This document shows, piece after piece, positions 60,201 to 64,000 of a stretch of DNA of 64,000 nucleotides. Below the pieces are notes generated by a model, which saw only the letters and a program-made list of their open reading frames with translations, had not been told where the DNA came from and did not search any database. This DNA comes from Kaustia mangrovi. Lineage in GTDB: Bacteria; Pseudomonadota; Alphaproteobacteria; Rhizobiales; Im1. Every line of letters starts with the position of its first letter. Position 1 is the stretch's first letter. A program made the position numbers and the translations under genes. Where the stretch lies: contig NZ_CP058214.1 in NCBI RefSeq assembly GCF_015482775.1, positions 3,524,501 to 3,588,500 on the forward strand. The letters run 5' to 3'.

Positions 60201-61379
60201 TCACTCGCCGCCGAGCGCACGGTAGATCTTGCGCCCCGGACGGCCGGTGGGCGTCATGCCGCGATCCTTCTCCGCTTCCGCGATGCCTGCCCGGGTCATC
60301 GGGCCGACCTTGCCGTCCGCCTCGCCGATATCGTAGCCATTGGCGATGAGCAGCTTTTGCAGGTGCAGGCGCTGGGCGCGCGACAGGCCGGGGTCGTCCG
60401 TCGGCCATGACGTCCTGAGCGCCGGGTAGCCCGCCAGCCGGTCGGCGAGGTGGGAAATCGCAAGCGCGTAGGATTCCGCCAGATTATAGGAATAGATCGC
60501 ATCGAAATTGCGGAAGACGAGGAAACCGGGACCGTTCGGACCGGCCGGCAGGAGGAGGCCGGCCCGCGCCCCGCCGGACAGCCGCTTGCCGTCGGCGCGC
60601 ACCACGCCGCGCTTGCCCCATGTGGTCAGCGAGGCCTTCCGGCCGCGCCCGGTCGGGCCGCGGTAGCCGGCCGGCACCTTGACCTCGATCATCCAGGATT
60701 CGCCGGGTTTCCAGCCGGCGTCGCGCAGGAAGTTCGCCGTCGAGCCGAGCGCGTCGGCCACCGATCCGATCAGGTCGCGCCGCCCGTCGCCGTCGAAGTC
60801 GACGGCGAGCCGCTTGTAGGTCGACGGGATGAACTGGGTCTGGCCGAAGGCGCCGGCCCACGATCCGTAGAGACGGTCGAGGCGCACGTCACCGCGCTGG
60901 ACGAGTTGCAGCGCGGCGATCAGCTCGCCGCGCCAGAAACCGGCCCGCCGCCCGCCCTGGCAGGCGAGCGTCGCAAGCGCATGGGGCAGGAAGATCTCGC
61001 CGGGCTCCTGGCCGTAATCGGTCTCCACGCCCCACACCGCGGCGATGATGTAGCGGTTGACCCCGTAGCGCCGCTCCGCCTCGCGCAGGATCCGGTCGTA
61101 TCGGCGCATCATGGCGCGGCCCTCGCGCACCCGCTCCTCGTCGACCAGGAAGCCCATATAGTCCCAGATCGGCGTCTCGAATTCCGGCTGGCTCTGAGAC
61201 AGGCGGGTGACCTTCTCGATCGGCCTCGTGCCGTCGAGCGCGCGGTCGGCAACGGTGCGGCTGACCCCCGCCCTCATGGCCGCCGCCTTCAGCGTGTCGA
61301 TGCAAGAGGAAAAGCGCGAGGCGGATGCGGGGCCGGCCGACAGCACCGCCAGGATCGCGCCCGCAACCGCGGCCTTCAT
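60201..61379 (-). CDS. Lytic murein transglycosylase, MltB family with peptidoglycan-binding domain
   Basis: 392 aa from ATG 61379; a GTG 27 bp upstream is the alternative. A signal peptide ends near residue 20 (ASA-SR) and there is no lipobox. The catalytic domain (about 25-315) has AVWGVETDYGQ with catalytic E119, and AGAFGQTQFIPSTYKRLAVDFDGDG (cut: AGAFGQTQFIPST). The C-terminal 60 residues are a PG-binding-1 domain (LSRAQRLHLQKLLIANGYD and KVGPMTRAGIAEAEKDRG). It cleaves peptidoglycan glycan strands in the periplasm. Single gene, convergent with the dioxygenase gene. Confidence 0.9.
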   Translation of the reverse strand: MKAAVAGAILAVLSAGPASASRFSSCIDTLKAAAMRAGVSRTVADRALDGTRPIEKVTRLSQSQPEFETPIWDYMGFLVDEERVREGRAMMRRYDRILREAERRYGVNRYIIAAVWGVETDYGQEPGEIFLPHALATLACQGGRRAGFWRGELIAALQLVQRGDVRLDRLYGSWAGAFGQTQFIPSTYKRLAVDFDGDGRRDLIGSVADALGSTANFLRDAGWKPGESWMIEVKVPAGYRGPTGRGRKASLTTWGKRGVVRADGKRLSGGARAGLLLPAGPNGPGFLVFRNFDAIYSYNLAESYALAISHLADRLAGYPALRTSWPTDDPGLSRAQRLHLQKLLIANGYDIGEADGKVGPMTRAGIAEAEKDRGMTPTGRPGRKIYRALGGE

Positions 61380-61562
61380 CGTGAGGTTGGCTCCGCCCGG
61401 TGTCACGTCGGACAGTCTCCGCCGGCTAAGATCCAGAATATCAGTCTAGCGGATTTTTCCGGTTCCGCCGACCCGTCTTTCGCCCATTCGGCGCGCGGCT
61501 TTTGCAACCCGAAGCGTAGCTGATATGTAGGGTGCAAATCCGGGTCGTCAAAGGGAGGAAAC

Positions 61563-62330
61563 ATGACCGACAGTCTCGATCTCGGCGGACGCGTCGCCCT
61601 TGCCATCGGCGGATCGGGCGGCATTGGCGGGGCGATCGGCCGGGGGTTCGCGAAGGCCGGAGCGAAGGTCGCCGTCGCCTCGCGCAATGGCGGGAAGGTC
61701 GACGAAGCCGTCGCCGCCATCGAGGCGCAGGGCGGGGTTGCGAGCGGCCATGTCTGCGATGCCACCGATATCGGCGCGCTCGCGCCGCTGATCGACGAGG
61801 TCGTGGAGGCCCATGGCCGGCTCGACATCCTGCTCAATTGCCAGGGCATAAATATCTTCAAGCCGGCCAGCGAGATGACGGCGGAGGATTACGACACGCT
61901 CATGGGCATCAATCTGCGCAGCGTGTTCTTCGCAAGCCAGGCCGCCCATGCCCGCTTCAGGGCGCAGGGCGGGGGCGGGGCCATCGTCAATATCGCCTCC
62001 CTGTCGGGTCATCGCGGCTGGCCGGGCGCCGTCGTCTACGGCGTCTCCAAGCACGGCGTGCTGGGGCTGACACGCAGTCTCGCGGTGGAATGGGCCGATG
62101 ACGGCGTGCGCGTGAACTCGATCTCGCCGGGCTTCTTCATGACGGAGATCAACCGCGACAGGATGGGCGAGGAGCGCAAGGCGAAGGCCATGTCGCGCAC
62201 GCCCATGAACCGTTTCGGCGACGTGGAGGAGCTGGTGGCCGCCGCCGTCTATCTCGCCTCCGATGCCGCGCGCTACGTGACGGGCACCGATCTCGCCGTC
62301 GATGGCGGTTATCTCGCCGCCGGGATCTGA
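61563..62330 (+). CDS. SDR family oxidoreductase
   Basis: 255 aa; the ATG follows AAAGGGAGGAAAC. The cofactor motif is GGSGGIGGAIG (16-26), then NCQGIN near 90 and the catalytic NIASLSGHRG ... YGVSK; the C-terminal VTGTDLAVDGGYLAAGI is typical. The closest well-known use is oxidation of a secondary alcohol such as a sugar acid or gluconate. No transporter or partner gene is linked. It lies convergent with the FAD oxidoreductase gene. Confidence 0.88.
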   Translation: MTDSLDLGGRVALAIGGSGGIGGAIGRGFAKAGAKVAVASRNGGKVDEAVAAIEAQGGVASGHVCDATDIGALAPLIDEVVEAHGRLDILLNCQGINIFKPASEMTAEDYDTLMGINLRSVFFASQAAHARFRAQGGGGAIVNIASLSGHRGWPGAVVYGVSKHGVLGLTRSLAVEWADDGVRVNSISPGFFMTEINRDRMGEERKAKAMSRTPMNRFGDVEELVAAAVYLASDAARYVTGTDLAVDGGYLAAGI

Positions 62331-62367
62331 AGCCCGCCGTCGCGGGGAACGGCGCGTTGGAGATGGC

Positions 62368-63498
62368 CTATGCGCTCAGTTTCAGGGCGGCACCGCCATC
62401 GAGGCGGGTTGCGACCTCCAAGGCCAGCGCGAGGGAGGCGGTGAGGCCGGGGCTTTCGATGCCGAACAGGTTGACGAGCCCCGGAACGCCATGGGCCTCC
62501 GGCCCGTCGATCCGGAAATCGGCGGGCGGGTCTGCGGGGCCGACGAGCTTGGGCCGGATACCGGAATAGCCGGGATTGAGGCTGTCGTGAGGAAGCTCCG
62601 GCCAATAGCGCCGGATGGCGGCGTAGAAGCTCTCCCCGCGCGCGGGATCGACGCCGTATTCGATCCCGTCGATCCACTCCACATCCGGGCCGAAGCGGGC
62701 CTGGCCGCCGAGGTCGAGCGTCAGGTGCACGCCGAGCCCGGCATTGTTGGGGGCGGGATAGATGAGGTGCGAGAAGGGGCAGCGCCCGTTGAGCACGAAA
62801 TAGTGCCCGCGCGCATAGCGCGTCACCGGGACATGGGCGGCGTCGAGCCCCTCGATCCGCTCCGCGACATGGGACGCATAGAGCCCCGCCGCATTGACGA
62901 GGACGGCGGTCTCCAGCGTCATCGGCTCCGCGCCGCCCGCATGGACGGCGATGCGTCCCTCCGCGACGATCTCGGCGCGCTCGAAGGGCGTGAGAAAGGC
63001 GACCATGGCGCCGGCCGCCTCCGCATCGCCCTGATAGGCGAGCATCAGGGCATGGCTGTCGACGATGCCGGTCGAGGGCGAAAGTGCGCCTCCGACCGTG
63101 TCGAGCGCGGGCTCCAGGGCGTGCGCCTCGGCCGCCGACACCATGGCGAGGTCGTCGACGCCATTGGCCTTGCCGCGCGCGCACAGCGCCTCGATGCCGG
63201 CGAGCTCGTCCTCGCCCGCCGCCACGATCAGCTTGCCGCACCGGCGATAGGGGACGCCGTGGGTGTCCATATAGTCGTAGAGGCGCCGGCGGCCCTCCAC
63301 GCAGGCGCGCGCCTTCAGGCTGCCTTGCGGATAGTAGATGCCGGCATGGATCACCTCGCTGTTGCGCGAGGAGGTCTCCGTGCCGATGGCGTCGGCCGTC
63401 TCCAGGACGACCACCGAGCGGCCGCCCATGGCAAGCTCGCGGGCAATCGCCAGCCCGACGACGCCCGCCCCCACGATGACCGCATCGATATCCGCCAT
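62368..63498 (-). CDS. FAD-dependent oxidoreductase, L-2-hydroxyglutarate oxidase-like
   Basis: 376 aa. The dinucleotide motif [16 protein letters not shown] (8-23) opens a DAO-family fold. [21 protein letters not shown] (cut: [12 protein letters not shown]) and [17 protein letters not shown] near the end are features of the L-2-hydroxyglutarate oxidase (LhgO)-like group. Members oxidise small 2-hydroxy acids in the cytoplasm. It could also be a related secondary-amine or hydroxy-acid oxidase. It lies 29 bp upstream of nothing in its own direction and 29 bp after the ECH fragment gene on the same strand, so the two may be one unit. Confidence 0.85.
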   Translation of the reverse strand: MADIDAVIVGAGVVGLAIARELAMGGRSVVVLETADAIGTETSSRNSEVIHAGIYYPQGSLKARACVEGRRRLYDYMDTHGVPYRRCGKLIVAAGEDELAGIEALCARGKANGVDDLAMVSAAEAHALEPALDTVGGALSPSTGIVDSHALMLAYQGDAEAAGAMVAFLTPFERAEIVAEGRIAVHAGGAEPMTLETAVLVNAAGLYASHVAERIEGLDAAHVPVTRYARGHYFVLNGRCPFSHLIYPAPNNAGLGVHLTLDLGGQARFGPDVEWIDGIEYGVDPARGESFYAAIRRYWPELPHDSLNPGYSGIRPKLVGPADPPADFRIDGPEAHGVPGLVNLFGIESPGLTASLALALEVATRLDGGAALKLSA

Positions 63499-63527
63499 GA
63501 TCCTCCGTCCAGCGTCTCGTTCCGGGT

Positions 63528-64000
63528 CTACGCGCCGACGAATTTCGGCTTGCGCTTCTCCATGAAGGCGCGGCGGCCTTCCTCGTAGTCGCGGCTCGCA
63601 AAGCAGCGCGCGACCATGTCCTCGCAGGCCTTCATGTCCCGATCCGCCGGATCCTTCAAGGTCTGGTTGACGATAAACTTGACGGAGGCAACCGTCAGCG
63701 GCGCATTGGCCGTGATCTTGCGGGCGTAGTCGTCCACATAGGCCGTCACCAGCCCGTCGGGCACGGTGCGGTTGACGAGGCCCATCTCGCGGGCCTCCGC
63801 GGAGGAGAACAGCCGCGCGGTGAAGAAGATCTCCTTGGCATGGGACGGCCCGACGAGCTGGACGAGCCGTTCCAGCCCGTTATAGCCGTAGCCGAGGCCA
63901 AGCTTGGCGGCGGGAATGGCGAAGCGCGAGCCCTCGCCGCAAATGCGCATGTCGCAGCAGATGGCAAGCGCCACGCCGCCGCCCACGCACACGCCGGTGA
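63528..64000 (-). CDS. Enoyl-CoA hydratase/isomerase family protein (5' end beyond window)
   Basis: Only the C-terminal 156 residues or so are in the window; the frame is open to base 64000 and the true start is upstream on the minus strand. [15 protein letters not shown] is the crotonase second motif, followed by [18 protein letters not shown] and the usual C-terminal domain ending [17 protein letters not shown] (cut for length). It is probably an enoyl-CoA hydratase or isomerase. It is not the paaG gene, whose product differs in these motifs. It might supply a beta-oxidation step missing from the paa island, but this is a guess. Confidence 0.85.
   Translation of the reverse strand, partial: TGVCVGGGVALAICCDMRICGEGSRFAIPAAKLGLGYGYNGLERLVQLVGPSHAKEIFFTARLFSSAEAREMGLVNRTVPDGLVTAYVDDYARKITANAPLTVASVKFIVNQTLKDPADRDMKACEDMVARCFASRDYEEGRRAFMEKRKPKFVGA

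Noticed and set aside
1-64000. Search by eye for tRNA, rRNA, insertion sequences, prophage genes and riboswitches
   Set aside because: Nothing convincing was seen; gaps are short, and no transposase, integrase or structured RNA motif was recognised.

Overview
The window is dense, high-GC coding DNA with short gaps, tightly packed operons (many ATGA, GTGA or TGATG junctions) and many transport plus catabolic genes. It looks like the chromosome of an alphaproteobacterium, probably in the order Hyphomicrobiales (Rhizobiales). That placement is inference: it rests on base composition, gene content (two Dpp-type ABC systems, a Tct-type system, a Liv-type system and a Paa cluster) and two copies of an intergenic palindrome of a kind familiar from Rhizobiales. 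I saw no rRNA, tRNA, CRISPR, insertion sequence or prophage.

Layout. 1-5321 (minus): a surface-glycan operon with a gene of unknown function, a fused GT2-GT4 glycosyltransferase and a polysaccharide pyruvyl transferase cut by the window edge. 5769-15364: a gamma-butyrobetaine-dioxygenase-like gene, then an M81 (MlrC-type) hydrolase and an amidohydrolase, divergent from a four-gene dipeptide-type ABC importer. 15725-19440: an orphan HupE/UreJ protein, a two-subunit GMC dehydrogenase, a glyoxalase-fold protein and a ribbon-helix-helix protein. 19760-24947: a serralysin-like RTX metalloprotease with its type I secretion ATPase and adaptor. 25079-34640: a seven-gene minus-strand operon (M20 peptidase, second dipeptide ABC importer, and M20 and M24 homologues that have lost metal ligands), divergent from a GntR/HutC regulator with a palindrome in the shared promoter. 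34689-39704: a tripartite tricarboxylate transporter with an SDR, divergent from an FAH-family hydrolase. 39838-42652: a ClC protein without the gating glutamate, overlapping an orphan periplasmic binding protein. 42674-58443: a phenylacetate (paa) island. 58583-63498: an exported propeller protein, an exported intradiol-dioxygenase-like protein, a lytic transglycosylase, an SDR and an FAD oxidoreductase. 63528-64000: an enoyl-CoA hydratase fragment.

The paa island is the most coherent system. PaaK makes phenylacetyl-CoA, PaaABCDE epoxidises it, PaaG isomerises the epoxide to the oxepin, PaaI is a rescue thioesterase and PaaN is an aldehyde dehydrogenase-fold protein. A Liv-type ABC transporter sits in the same transcription unit as paaN and may import the substrate. 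Two unrelated regulators, PaaX and a TetR protein, are encoded here, and a candidate operator for each can be read in front of a different catabolic unit. PaaZ, PaaF, PaaH and PaaJ are absent from the window, so the pathway must be completed elsewhere or differently.
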